Source: Methanosarcina acetivorans C2A
GTDB lineage: Archaea; Halobacteriota; Methanosarcinia; Methanosarcinales; Methanosarcinaceae
Reading direction: 5' to 3'
Length of the DNA stretch: 64,000 bases
NCBI RefSeq assembly: GCF_000007345.1
Contig: NC_003552.1
Location: forward strand, 3,472,001 to 3,536,000
Each line of letters begins with the position of its first letter. Positions within the stretch are counted from its first letter, which is position 1. Shown here in pieces: positions 25,414-34,275 of the stretch. The notes below the pieces were generated by a model. That model had not been told where the DNA came from. It saw nothing but the letters and a program-made list of their open reading frames with translations, and did no database searches. The position numbers were made by a program, and so were the translations under genes.

Positions 25414-26685
25414 ATGTATTCAAATGAAGAACGCGAAAAACACTGTAAGGCTGGATTGCGGGATTTCCTGCAGTCTTCTTTTTATCGAAGTGAGAAAGGA
25501 AAAAATCTGGATGAAACCTATTTTGAAAAATTCGATAAAGAGCGTATCTGTATTGATAAGGTCTTTTTCGTGGTCTATGATGATGATTACGTTTGCCAGG
25601 ATCATCCTTTCGATAAAGAGCTTAGAGACAAGTTTATCCAGCATGTCAAAAGGTCCCGGGTAAGTAAGGGAAGGTTTGAACAGGTCCTTAGAAAAGAGTT
25701 TCAGTATTCAGCCTGGGAGCTGCAGCTTCGTGGAGGCAGGACAATGTATTTTCACGTCAATGTTATCCATTATCTGCAGCAAATACATGATATCAGGCCT
25801 TCGAATGTCATTTATGATGACAACTTTTTACCGGTTGATTCAAAGCTTACCATACTTGATTTTATCAAGGCCCTCAGAGACTTCAAAGTCCAGGCAATGG
25901 ACCTTTACAAGGAAATTGTCTTTAATTATTGGGGTGTGGAGCTGCAGCAAATTAAGGTTAAGCTTGTCCAGGTCGAACTTCCCTTTGAAGTGTATCCTGC
26001 AAGCGTTGAAGATATCGCTTTGAAGCTCTATTCTAAGGGAATTTCATTCCGAAAGTACAACACTCAAAGCGGGACAATATACCTTAACCAGGTCGAGACT
26101 GATAACAGCGTTTCAGTTCCTGAGCGCAAATATGACAAAGAGGACCCTATTGATAGTGTGGACCTTAAGCCGGATATCCATTACCTGAATAAAATTAATA
26201 GTGGTAAGTCCAGGAGGAAAATACAGCTTAAAATATATCAGAAAACTTTTGGCCTGGCCAGGATTGAGCTTACTATCTATTCTGAAGATGCAAAACAGCT
26301 TTTTGAATGGTCTCTTTCAGATAAGTCCATTGCTGAGGATTTAATCAATTTCGTCCACTTCAACCTGGGACTCTACGACATAAACGTTGACCGTTATGAC
26401 CGCTCCCTTGATGACGTGGTAAGGTTCCTTTCCCAGGCTCTCAAGGAACCTGAGGATCTGATATACCAGCTCAAAGACCTTGATATTTTTGAGGCATGTG
26501 AAGCTAATAGATCGGTGCGGCAGAGGCTTACCAGGAAAGGCATTTTGATTAAACTTGTTGATTCTGATAATGTTCAGAAAAGAGGCCAATACATAGTTAA
26601 TCCGATTATTCGGGAGTTTCTGAACATGTACAAGCCTAAAGGCAATGAGCATTTTGTAAAGAAATCCTTGTATCCGGGGTTGTGA
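25414..26685 (+). CDS. Provirus replication initiator (Rep-like)
   Basis: This is the largest early protein (423 residues). The middle has IQLKIYQKTFGLARIELTIY (about residues 270-290), resembling the K-x-Y-x-K...hR-h-E-h pattern of filamentous phage RstA/gpII-type and rolling-circle plasmid Rep proteins. An earlier block (WELQLRGGRTMYFHVNV) may be the metal-binding strand. The C-terminal part (RQRLTRKGILIKLVDSDN) looks like a winged helix. A rolling-circle Rep would nick the double-strand origin with a Tyr; several Tyr are present but I cannot assign one. The gene ends the early operon, as expected for a phage replication module. The similarity is at motif level only. Confidence 0.6.
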   Translation: MYSNEEREKHCKAGLRDFLQSSFYRSEKGKNLDETYFEKFDKERICIDKVFFVVYDDDYVCQDHPFDKELRDKFIQHVKRSRVSKGRFEQVLRKEFQYSAWELQLRGGRTMYFHVNVIHYLQQIHDIRPSNVIYDDNFLPVDSKLTILDFIKALRDFKVQAMDLYKEIVFNYWGVELQQIKVKLVQVELPFEVYPASVEDIALKLYSKGISFRKYNTQSGTIYLNQVETDNSVSVPERKYDKEDPIDSVDLKPDIHYLNKINSGKSRRKIQLKIYQKTFGLARIELTIYSEDAKQLFEWSLSDKSIAEDLINFVHFNLGLYDINVDRYDRSLDDVVRFLSQALKEPEDLIYQLKDLDIFEACEANRSVRQRLTRKGILIKLVDSDNVQKRGQYIVNPIIREFLNMYKPKGNEHFVKKSLYPGL

Positions 26686-26688
26686 GTT

Positions 26689-27045
26689 ATGAGTGATAGA
26701 GGTGAAATTGTAGTTCTTTTTTTGTTAGGTGCTGTTTGTGTAGGAACTTATGCATTGTCATTTAATAGTGTTGTTAACAGTGCAATGGAAGAACCTGAGT
26801 ATCAGGCTGGTTATCAGGATGGTTTGACAGGCAATGATAGTCTTTATCTGGATAGTTTCAATTTTACCTTTCCTGATGGGTCTTTTTTTATCTGGGATTC
26901 TGAGGAAGGCTTTAAAGTTTTTTCCTATAGAAAAGGTTTCGAGGATGGCAATACTATAAGAGAATCCGAACTTAAGGAAATGAAGGATACTGAAAATAAC
27001 ACTCGAATTCTAAAACTCTTAAAATATAGAACCAATGGCTTATAA
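26689..27045 (+). CDS. Provirus exported or membrane protein, 118 residues
   Basis: An N-terminal hydrophobic helix (IVVLFLLGAVCVGTYALSF) acts as signal anchor; the rest is acidic and probably outside the cell. The repeated pattern YQAGYQDGLTGNDS / YRKGFEDGNT suggests two short similar units. It starts four bases after the Rep-like gene's stop and is the last gene before the cargo block. Function unknown. Confidence 0.55.
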   Translation: MSDRGEIVVLFLLGAVCVGTYALSFNSVVNSAMEEPEYQAGYQDGLTGNDSLYLDSFNFTFPDGSFFIWDSEEGFKVFSYRKGFEDGNTIRESELKEMKDTENNTRILKLLKYRTNGL

Positions 27046-27047
27046 GA

Positions 27048-28187
27048 CTAATTTTGCATCTTATAATCAGTATATATAACAAAAGTTAATAAACCAAAGA
27101 AAATTGAAAGTAATATAAATAAGTATAATGAATAAATTTCGAAATTTTCAGGTATAAAAATAGTAATGATACCAAGTGTGTAGGTAATGATAATAAGCCA
27201 AATGAAAATATTATAATTATCTAACATTATACGGTTATTCTTAATATCCTCGCATTCTAATTTTTTTTGAAGTTCTAATACTTTATCATGGAAACTTTTG
27301 ATTTTTTCATAATCAAAATCTTTGATCCTTGACAAATTAAGGTTTAAACGTGAATTGGGTTCAGAATATATATCTATAAATGGTTTTACTTGTCCTAATA
27401 ATTGAGTCTTTAATGAATCATATTTTTTATAATACCGGTCAATTAAAGATAGTACAACCGTACCACCTACAGCTAATGTAAAATAGAATCCAGCAAGTGA
27501 AAGCTGATTGTTGACTGATTCAATCTGGAAATTTAAGAAGTAAAAAGTTAGATCTTTTAAAGAAAGAAGAAATTTGTTTTGTGTCAAATTATTAATAAAT
27601 TCTTGATTATTAGTAAAAATTAAATTTCCCATTATAACAAAAATTAAAGTTGAAAAATATACAACAAGTACACTAACAAATAAGTTCATAAAAAGCCTAT
27701 TAATTAATTTAAATGCCGAAATTTCTTTAATTCCTGCTTTGCTATTTATGGCCAATAGAATAATTATTGGCAAAATAATAACTGGAATTGGGGATAAAAG
27801 AGCTAAATATATGAATAAAGAACTTATTTGAGTGTTTGGACTCAACGAAGCAATAGAGATAGATATAAAATTTATCACTACTATTAAGTAGTAGTAGTAG
27901 TCAAAGTATCTATGTCCCTTATATTTTAAATTGAAAAGTAGAAGTTCTTCAAATGTATATTGTTGAAGGTACGAATGAATATGTTTCATAACCGATATTT
28001 TTCCCTCTTCAGTTTTTTTGGAATCTAATTCACTGCAAATTTGATCAAGAGATTTTTTTGTATTTAATTTATTGAAAATGAATAGTACAATGATAAGAGA
28101 GAAAGATAATAAACCACCAATAATTATGATTGAAAAAAAATTTTCAATCAAGTTATTATTAGTAGGAAATATCTCCATAGCAATCAC
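27048..28187 (-). CDS. Provirus cargo: multi-pass membrane protein
   Basis: A 379-residue protein on the opposite strand to the viral operons. It has about eight hydrophobic segments in pairs (residues about 15-38, 85-105, 120-145, 165-195, 225-250 and 325-375) separated by charged helical loops. No catalytic motif is seen and no family is recognised. Opposite orientation, its own promoter region and position between the replication and virion modules mark it as a likely moron (cargo) gene. Superinfection exclusion or phage defence are possible roles, by position only. It ends three bases from the convergent gene at 27045. Confidence 0.6.
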   Translation of the reverse strand: MIAMEIFPTNNNLIENFFSIIIIGGLLSFSLIIVLFIFNKLNTKKSLDQICSELDSKKTEEGKISVMKHIHSYLQQYTFEELLLFNLKYKGHRYFDYYYYLIVVINFISISIASLSPNTQISSLFIYLALLSPIPVIILPIIILLAINSKAGIKEISAFKLINRLFMNLFVSVLVVYFSTLIFVIMGNLIFTNNQEFINNLTQNKFLLSLKDLTFYFLNFQIESVNNQLSLAGFYFTLAVGGTVVLSLIDRYYKKYDSLKTQLLGQVKPFIDIYSEPNSRLNLNLSRIKDFDYEKIKSFHDKVLELQKKLECEDIKNNRIMLDNYNIFIWLIIITYTLGIITIFIPENFEIYSLYLFILLSIFFGLLTFVIYTDYKMQN

Positions 28188-29179
28188 ATTATTATTTTCT
28201 TATTTTTAAGATTTTTTGTTTAAAGTTCTTCCAGGAAATGCAAAAAAATTTCTTTGGAATATGAGAAAATTTACCTGGAGTTGGCCTGAAAGCTTGACAT
28301 GAACTTTTCCTTTTTGTGTCACTTATTTCTGCAGGCATTCGCAAGATTCCTGAGCTCTAATTTCTTTTTCCTTTTTTATTAGACAATGGAAGGTTTAACG
28401 AAATTGTTTTTCAGCTCAACTGTATAAATCCTACAGAATATGCCTTGAATAATGTGTATATAATGAGTACAATTATACCGATCCCAAGTGTCTTTGATTC
28501 TTTATCGAGTTGGAGCATACTAAAAAATATGTACTTTTGTATATATGTATATTCTTGTGTTCTTAATCTATATATGGATATTACTTACCTATAAATTCCA
28601 CAATTTCTTTTGAATGTAATGCTAATCTATTTTTATTCTTATCCAATTTTAATGTTATAGTATCCCTTGCTGTCCTTTTTTCCTTCAATTTCCTGGTCCT
28701 GGTGCTTCAGGTTCTTGAAGGCCTTAACCAGGTAGTCGGCATTTTTCAAAATTCTGTCCTTCCTGCAGCTGGCCTGAAAATTTGTTCAAAAAAGAATGAA
28801 AGGAAAAGAGAAAGCCATTCTCATCGTATATCACTCTCGCCGTGTGCCCGCAGCGAAAATGTCGGCGGCTTGCTTTTCATGGTTTCGGTTTCCGGCATGG
28901 CGACAGCCTATCCGCCATCCGATACCTTGAAAAAAGCAAGCAGTCGCTCGCTGCAAAAAGGGCACGCGAAGAGAGATTAACGATAGAAAGGCGTAAACTT
29001 TTCATTCCGGGTAACCTTCGGAGATGTCGCTTAGTTCAACTCCCCACACTCTCTATCCATTCTCATCGGTTGAACTTGAGCCGGAGCCCGTTATACTTTT
29101 CACCATGCACACGAATACTCTATTGAGCCCTTCTGATACAAATCAAAAAACTTAAAAGGCTTTTGAAAATGTAAACATT
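28188..29179. other. Provirus 990-bp intergenic region with hairpin
   Basis: The first 650 bases are AT-rich with no gene. From 28836 the base composition turns GC-rich and forms a large hairpin (28836-28973). CCATTCTCATCG occurs on both sides of it (28815-28826 and 29056-29067). Two open frames across this region follow the hairpin arms and are not genes. Confidence 0.6.
28836..28973. other. 138-nt GC-rich hairpin, candidate origin or packaging signal
   Basis: Arms pair over nearly their whole length: CGTGTGCCC with GGGCACGCG, GCAGCGA with TCGCTGC, GCTTGCTTTTCA with TTGAAAAAAGCAAGC, GGTTTCGG with CCGATACC, and an inner ATGGCG with CGCCAT. It is non-coding, in the main intergenic region of a virus-like element. 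Filamentous phages keep origins and the packaging signal as hairpins in such a region. A small non-autonomous transposon is the alternative. Confidence 0.55.
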
Positions 29180-31174
29180 ATGCAAATTATAGAGAATAGA
29201 GGAATTGCCACTAAAAAGCTAAAATCATTGGCAAATTCTTTTTCTAATGTAGACGATATGGTTTTCGGTTTTAGTATTTATGGTTCTAAACCCATAAAAG
29301 TGCCAAAAGACATTGAGTATGAAGTATCTAAAATAACTATTTATGGAAAATCTGTCGAGCTTTATGACGAGTTTATTGAATTTCTTAAATCACAAACTAG
29401 GCTTGAATATATGCGTAACAATAAAGAGGGCCGGGAGTTTGTAGAGAATGAGCTGAACAAATTCGTCTATGATGTATTTTATAAGAAATATAATCATCAA
29501 GAGCTTAATACAAGGATTAAAGAAATTTTGGGTACTATCTACAAGCCTATTGAAGCTTATAAAGTTATTATTCCTCTCAACTTTTTTTATACTAGGATAC
29601 CGCAAGTTTTTGAGATTGGAGACTCTTTAATTGAAAAGTTAGATTTAGATCGCATTAGAAAAGATGCACTCTCTTCTAATTCTGGTTATGAATCTTTTTT
29701 TGATCGTTTGATTGAATTTGAAGGTAATTATTGTATTACTATTTATGAAGAAGGTAATAACTTAGATTTGGTCATAGAAAGAGCGCGAAAAAAAGCATCC
29801 AAATGCTTGAATCGTTTGAAACTATACCTTTTCAAAATGAATTATAAAGATTATGTAGCTAGATCTTTTGCGATAAGTTATTCTGCATTTGTTTATAAAG
29901 AATCAAGCAACCGATTCATTTCTTTATATTTTGGACACAACAAAGAAACCCCTTATACCAAAATACTGGATGAAGATTGTGTAAATAACATCAAATATTC
30001 CTTAAGCGAATTGGATAAATTTGATTTAATTTTAAACAACGATACAAGGAAAAGGATTGAAAGATCTATCCATTGGTTTGGAAAAGCTATAACTGAAACA
30101 GATTCAGATGTTTGTCTTGTTTTATATTGTACTGGTTTAGAGGCTTTGCTAATTCCTGAAGTAGGGGGTAAAAAAGGTCAAATTTTAGCTCTAAGGGCAT
30201 CATTGATTCAGAAAAAGATGCTTAATGAGGTTTTAAATCCTTTTTTATTGTTTAATATTTATGAGATCAGGTCAGATGTGATTCACGGTTCAAGTCATGA
30301 TATAACTGTAAACGATTTTATAGAAGACTTGAAAATTTTTGTATCCAGGATTCTTTATCCTTTTGTTGATTTTGCTAGAATTAATTCCAAAATGAACCCA
30401 AACGAAATTATTAGGGAATTAGAGAATTTCGAAGATATTTTGGAAATTTTTCTACATCTTTTTTACCACTCAGATGACTTTAAAAACTCTATTGACTTAA
30501 AAAAATATATTATGTGTGAAAAATTGTTAACGGATATTAATTTACCGCGTGAAAAGTACATTGAAATCACTAAGGGCGGTGTAAAAAGAATCCAAGAAAT
30601 ACCACCTACAATTCTAGATAAATTTTTTCAAGCGACTAAGAGTGATAATTCTAATACTAGAAGTTCAGCTGTTTATGCCCTGGGTTATTTAGAGGAACCA
30701 TCAGCGGTAGATATTCTGTGCGAAATTTTACAGAATGATGATAGTTTTGGAGTTCAAAAACATGCTGCTTTGGCTCTAGGTAGAATAAAGGATCAAGGGG
30801 TTATTTCGTTAAAACCATTGATTGAGTCTTTAGCTCACGAAAATTCAGCTGTAAGAGTAGCAGCTGCAGAAGCTTTAGGCCGGTTAGGACATCAAGAAGC
30901 TACAGATGCACTTATCAAATCACTAAAAGATAAAAATGCTGATGTTAGAGCTACTTCTGCAGAATCTCTCGGTTTTATTAGAAATGAAAGAGCTTTTATT
31001 CATTTACTTGAATCGCTTGATGATGAAAACTATAGAGTTATTTCTTCTGTTGCGATATCTTTGGGTAGATATAAGGATCACCGGGCCATCGAGAAGCTTA
31101 AACTTACTAGAAATAAAAAAATCTTTGGAACTAAAGAATGGATAGATTGGGCTCTCAATGAGAGTAAAAAATGA
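29180..31174 (+). CDS. Provirus cargo: ApeA-type HEPN protein with HEAT repeats
   Basis: The 664-residue protein has an N-terminal region without clear family (1-270). A HEPN domain follows (about 280-405), with IERSIHWFGKAITETDSDVC, LYCTGLEALLIPEVGGKKGQ and the catalytic-type R-x4-H motif R364-SDVI-H369-G. This is the ApeA/Apea_HEPN pattern of RNA-cleaving abortive-infection and defence proteins. About five HEAT repeats follow (485-645; units such as DVRATSAESLGFIRNERAFI). A HEPN-HEAT fusion inside a provirus suggests a defence or superinfection-exclusion gene in which HEAT repeats sense a partner and HEPN cuts RNA. Activity is not shown. The gene sits between the hairpin and the virion operon leader. 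Confidence 0.72.
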   Translation: MQIIENRGIATKKLKSLANSFSNVDDMVFGFSIYGSKPIKVPKDIEYEVSKITIYGKSVELYDEFIEFLKSQTRLEYMRNNKEGREFVENELNKFVYDVFYKKYNHQELNTRIKEILGTIYKPIEAYKVIIPLNFFYTRIPQVFEIGDSLIEKLDLDRIRKDALSSNSGYESFFDRLIEFEGNYCITIYEEGNNLDLVIERARKKASKCLNRLKLYLFKMNYKDYVARSFAISYSAFVYKESSNRFISLYFGHNKETPYTKILDEDCVNNIKYSLSELDKFDLILNNDTRKRIERSIHWFGKAITETDSDVCLVLYCTGLEALLIPEVGGKKGQILALRASLIQKKMLNEVLNPFLLFNIYEIRSDVIHGSSHDITVNDFIEDLKIFVSRILYPFVDFARINSKMNPNEIIRELENFEDILEIFLHLFYHSDDFKNSIDLKKYIMCEKLLTDINLPREKYIEITKGGVKRIQEIPPTILDKFFQATKSDNSNTRSSAVYALGYLEEPSAVDILCEILQNDDSFGVQKHAALALGRIKDQGVISLKPLIESLAHENSAVRVAAAEALGRLGHQEATDALIKSLKDKNADVRATSAESLGFIRNERAFIHLLESLDDENYRVISSVAISLGRYKDHRAIEKLKLTRNKKIFGTKEWIDWALNESKK

Positions 31175-31759
31175 TATCCTATGCTTCAGATTTGATTGTA
31201 TCACTTTCATTTATTCTTTTTTACTTCTATTTAAGCATAGAATTTTTGTATGAATTTCAGTGGATTTTTTCTCTCTTCCCTTTTTGGGCTATTAGTAGAT
31301 AGTACCAAAACGTGCACAATTTCTGTGCATAACTTTCTTTCAATCTCTCCTGTTACTGTTTTTTCTCGCCGGAAATTTACTTCCGGTTCCACTGGAAAAA
31401 GTAATATTTTTCTAACAAAATGTTATTTATTTCCGTCATTGTTCGGTTTTTGCACAACCGTGCAGATTCTGGTTGTCCTGCGTGCACAATTTCTGTGCAT
31501 AACTTTTTTTTCGTCTCTTCCGGTTGTGTTTTATCACTTCTCCAATTTTTGGCACGGGGTGAAAGTATTCAGAAGTAAAAACAAATATTTTGCTTTTACT
31601 GCTTCTGTTTTTAATCTTATACAATTTAATTCATGTGTGAAAGTGTTTTATTTCTAACATTTTGCTGAATTCCATAGTTATTTTTGACTCTATAAAGATT
31701 CAGTTAATTGAAAGAGTTTTTATTTTTTCTATATATATTATCAGTTTGGTGATTAGAAT
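31175..31759. other. Leader of the provirus virion operon
   Basis: About 585 bp without a gene; two overlapping frames here carry no gene-like signal. It contains three TGCAC palindromes (listed separately) and an AT-rich stretch (31690-31745) that probably holds the promoter of the late operon. Confidence 0.6.
31313..31499 (+). promoter_or_regulatory. Three TGCAC palindromes upstream of the virion operon
   Basis: TGCACA-N5-TGTGCA occurs at 31313-31329 and again, base for base, at 31483-31499, each within a longer shared segment CGTGCACAATTTCTGTGCAT plus AACTTT. A shorter variant TGCAC-AACC-GTGCA is at 31451-31464. They look like operators for a dimeric regulator or Rep-binding iterons. Confidence 0.65.
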
Positions 31760-31960
31760 TTGGATGTTATAAAATATCCTGGTGGTCAGGTTCAGGTAAG
31801 ACCTGCTGGAAATTACATGGGTAAGGCTTTTTCTGCAAGTGTTGTTATGACCGAAGCGAAGTATGGGAAGTTGTCTCCGGACTCATTTCTTGAAATGTTG
31901 GCAGCTCTTACAGATCCCAAAAATAAGCCGTTCATTGAAGCTGTTCAGAAATTGCGGTAA
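31760..31960 (+). CDS. Provirus virion-operon protein, 66 residues
   Basis: The only usable start is TTG 31760, with GGTGAT seven to twelve bases upstream; an in-frame stop lies two codons before it. The protein is soluble (VQVRPAGNYMGKAFSASVVMTEAKYGKLSPDSFLEML) and not recognised. It is the first gene of the late operon, 15 bp before the large fibre-like gene. It might be a minor structural or assembly protein. Confidence 0.5.
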   Translation: MDVIKYPGGQVQVRPAGNYMGKAFSASVVMTEAKYGKLSPDSFLEMLAALTDPKNKPFIEAVQKLR

Positions 31961-31975
31961 AAAGGCGGTTTCGAA

Positions 31976-33892
31976 ATGATGGAGAATACTGCTAAAAACG
32001 GTTTGAGGGTCGGTTTTATTGCCGTCTCTCTTCTGTTTTTATTTGTTCTTCCTGCTTCTGCTTATTCCAATATTAATAACGGCGATTTTAATACAAATTT
32101 AACCGGCTGGTCTACTTCCGGTATTGGTTCTTGGGGAGGTCCTTATGCTTATTGGGGCGGCTCATGTCAAGTGAATTATTATTCTACTGGTAGTTATGAC
32201 AATTCAGGTAATGCCAGAGTATATTGTTCTGTTTGGAATGATGACGGGGAAGGTGGAAGTACTACAAAAACCTGTCAGATGTATCAGACCGTAGATGTTA
32301 CCGGATATAATACTCTTTATTTTTGGTCGAAAGGGAACTTGGGTAGGGTATATATTGGTTCTAAATATTTGACCATATTTAATACAAGTTGGAATAAATA
32401 TTCAATAGATGTTTCAGATCTTACCGGTTCACAGACCTTGAAAGCTTATGCTTCTTCTACGGCTTATGATGATGGACCAACGGTTACACATTATGTTTAT
32501 GTTGACCATTTCTATTTTGATTCTGATGAAGTGCCAATTACTTATGATTTAAGTTGTTCTCCTTATCCTCTTTATAAAACCGATTCTACAGTTAATATTA
32601 ATCTGACCACTGAAAACGCTTACAGTAAAACTGTTAATCTAACTGCTTATGGTCATACTGGTAGTGTTTATGGAGAAATAGACAGTACTTCTTTAGGTAT
32701 TGCAACCAATAACGAAATTACTCAAACTGTTTTTTCTTTTCCCCTGGTTGATTCCTGGGACTATATTACTGTAGAGGCGGAGGCTGACGGCGAAATTGTT
32801 GATACATTAAATGCTACTATCTACAATAATTACGTTGATTATAATCCGGATGGATCATATAATTTCAACGTTGGAGACGAGTATAATCCGGGTACTTCTG
32901 GTTTGATTGATTACTATGTCCGGGAAATATACGAAGATGGAACTATCGTTTATACTGAGTTAGATAGTCAATCCGGAACTATCACGCCTACTTACCCAGG
33001 TGGTGAACATGGTGATTTGATCAGTGTTACTATTGTTGAAACTTTCGCAGGTCAAGAAACTCAGATTATAGATACACTGAACAGTACTGAAGAATTTGAT
33101 TACATAGATTATGATGCTAATACTTCCCAGGTCTGGTATGATTTTGGAGAGCTCTGGGGGCTCCCTGGATATACTTATTTTGTGAAGATTTTTTACTTTC
33201 CCCCTGGTCCTGGTGAAACCTGGGCTCCTGATGATCAGATTATTCAGGTCTATTCTCAGTCTGGTTATGTTACTGTTGATTATCCTGAATATTTTGATTA
33301 TGCTTCTGCATATTTCAAAGTCGATGGTGATTCTTATCTTGTAGATCAGTCTACCAGGGACGATTCATATGCTCCTGAAGTAAACCCAGATGATGAGGAT
33401 GATGAAGATGATAATCCTATTGATAATTTGGACCCTCCAGATGCTCCTGATGGGCCTGATTCTGATTCTGATTCTGATTCTCCTTTTCCCGATCCTCTCG
33501 AAAATGAGTCAGAAAATAATGATACATGGCCGGAAGCTCCGAACGTTCCTGAAATCATAAATGTTCCTGGCGGTAACGAAACTAATGTTACGGTGGTCAC
33601 TGATAATACTACTTCCGGTTATTATTCTTCTGTAAATGAGTCTATTAATGGTGTTTTTGCTCCCGCTCATGCTTTCGCAAATTACGTTTCTTCTCCTTTT
33701 AATGATGCGGCTGGATCTCTTTATATTGTCTCTACTTCCCTGGGTGGTCAGGATTTGAGTGATTCTCAGGAAGTTGCTGATGATTTAGGATCTGGTGTTA
33801 AAGCTGTTTTTCCTCTTTGGTATCGGCTTTTTGGTTCTGTTGTAATTTGCCTTGCTATCGTTTCAATGATGCTTCGGGGGTCTAATGAATAA
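31976..33892 (+). CDS. Provirus large exported virion protein with C-terminal anchor (pIII-like)
   Basis: The 638-residue protein has a signal peptide (VGFIAVSLLFLFVLPASA), an N-terminal jelly-roll domain of carbohydrate-binding type (NINNGDFNTNLTGWSTSG at about residue 32, to about 185), several beta-sandwich-like regions (190-455), a low-complexity acidic and proline linker (DDEDDEDDNPIDNLDPPDAP, about 468-520), and a C-terminal helix (VFPLWYRLFGSVVICLAIVS) with a short basic end. That plan (exported receptor-binding head, flexible linker, C-terminal membrane anchor) is that of the filamentous phage adsorption protein pIII and of spike proteins of other archaeal viruses. The lectin-like head may bind host surface glycans. 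The stop overlaps the next gene's ATG. Confidence 0.68.
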   Translation: MMENTAKNGLRVGFIAVSLLFLFVLPASAYSNINNGDFNTNLTGWSTSGIGSWGGPYAYWGGSCQVNYYSTGSYDNSGNARVYCSVWNDDGEGGSTTKTCQMYQTVDVTGYNTLYFWSKGNLGRVYIGSKYLTIFNTSWNKYSIDVSDLTGSQTLKAYASSTAYDDGPTVTHYVYVDHFYFDSDEVPITYDLSCSPYPLYKTDSTVNINLTTENAYSKTVNLTAYGHTGSVYGEIDSTSLGIATNNEITQTVFSFPLVDSWDYITVEAEADGEIVDTLNATIYNNYVDYNPDGSYNFNVGDEYNPGTSGLIDYYVREIYEDGTIVYTELDSQSGTITPTYPGGEHGDLISVTIVETFAGQETQIIDTLNSTEEFDYIDYDANTSQVWYDFGELWGLPGYTYFVKIFYFPPGPGETWAPDDQIIQVYSQSGYVTVDYPEYFDYASAYFKVDGDSYLVDQSTRDDSYAPEVNPDDEDDEDDNPIDNLDPPDAPDGPDSDSDSDSPFPDPLENESENNDTWPEAPNVPEIINVPGGNETNVTVVTDNTTSGYYSSVNESINGVFAPAHAFANYVSSPFNDAAGSLYIVSTSLGGQDLSDSQEVADDLGSGVKAVFPLWYRLFGSVVICLAIVSMMLRGSNE

Positions 33893-34275
33893 TGAAGCTT
33901 ACTAAGCTTGTTTTCTCTTTCTTCCTGGCTTTGGTCCTCCTGGTGTCTCCTGGGTCCGCTGAGGACCTTGAGGTCTGGCTCGGAAGTTACCTTAATGATT
34001 TTCTTGCTAATCTTCTCAATGCCATTTTTTATCCATTCAGGTTAATTTTCTATCATATTGAGCTTTTTATTTCTGAATTGTTAAGTCCGATTACTAATTT
34101 GATTACTTCAATTTATGAACTTTTTAGGCTGGCTTATGATCTTTCTATAGGTTTCTTAACTTCTTTTATGCCTGTTGAATGGGTTCTTTTAATCGGTGCT
34201 GGTCTTCTTATTCGTCTTTTCAAAGCTGTGTATAGCTATCTTAAGGATGTTGAAATACTGGGGTTCAAAATATGA
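33892..34275 (+). CDS. Provirus membrane protein, pVI-like position
   Basis: The 127-residue protein begins with a signal peptide (FSFFLALVLLVSPGSA), followed by amphipathic and hydrophobic helices (YLNDFLANLLNAIFYPFRLI and VEWVLLIGAGLLIRLFKAV). Position right after the pIII-like gene and overlap with it (ATG within the previous stop region) match gene VI of filamentous phages, a second tip protein. It has no recognisable family. It could also be a pore or membrane-remodelling protein. Confidence 0.55.
   Translation: MKLTKLVFSFFLALVLLVSPGSAEDLEVWLGSYLNDFLANLLNAIFYPFRLIFYHIELFISELLSPITNLITSIYELFRLAYDLSIGFLTSFMPVEWVLLIGAGLLIRLFKAVYSYLKDVEILGFKI

Noticed and set aside
28702-29126. Two frames in the provirus intergenic region
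   Set aside because: They follow the arms of the large hairpin and have no ribosome binding site or recognisable content.
31250-31657. 135-residue frame in the late-operon leader
   Set aside because: It runs through the TGCAC palindromes, starts without a ribosome site, and its Ser/Phe-rich translation looks like AT-rich chance.
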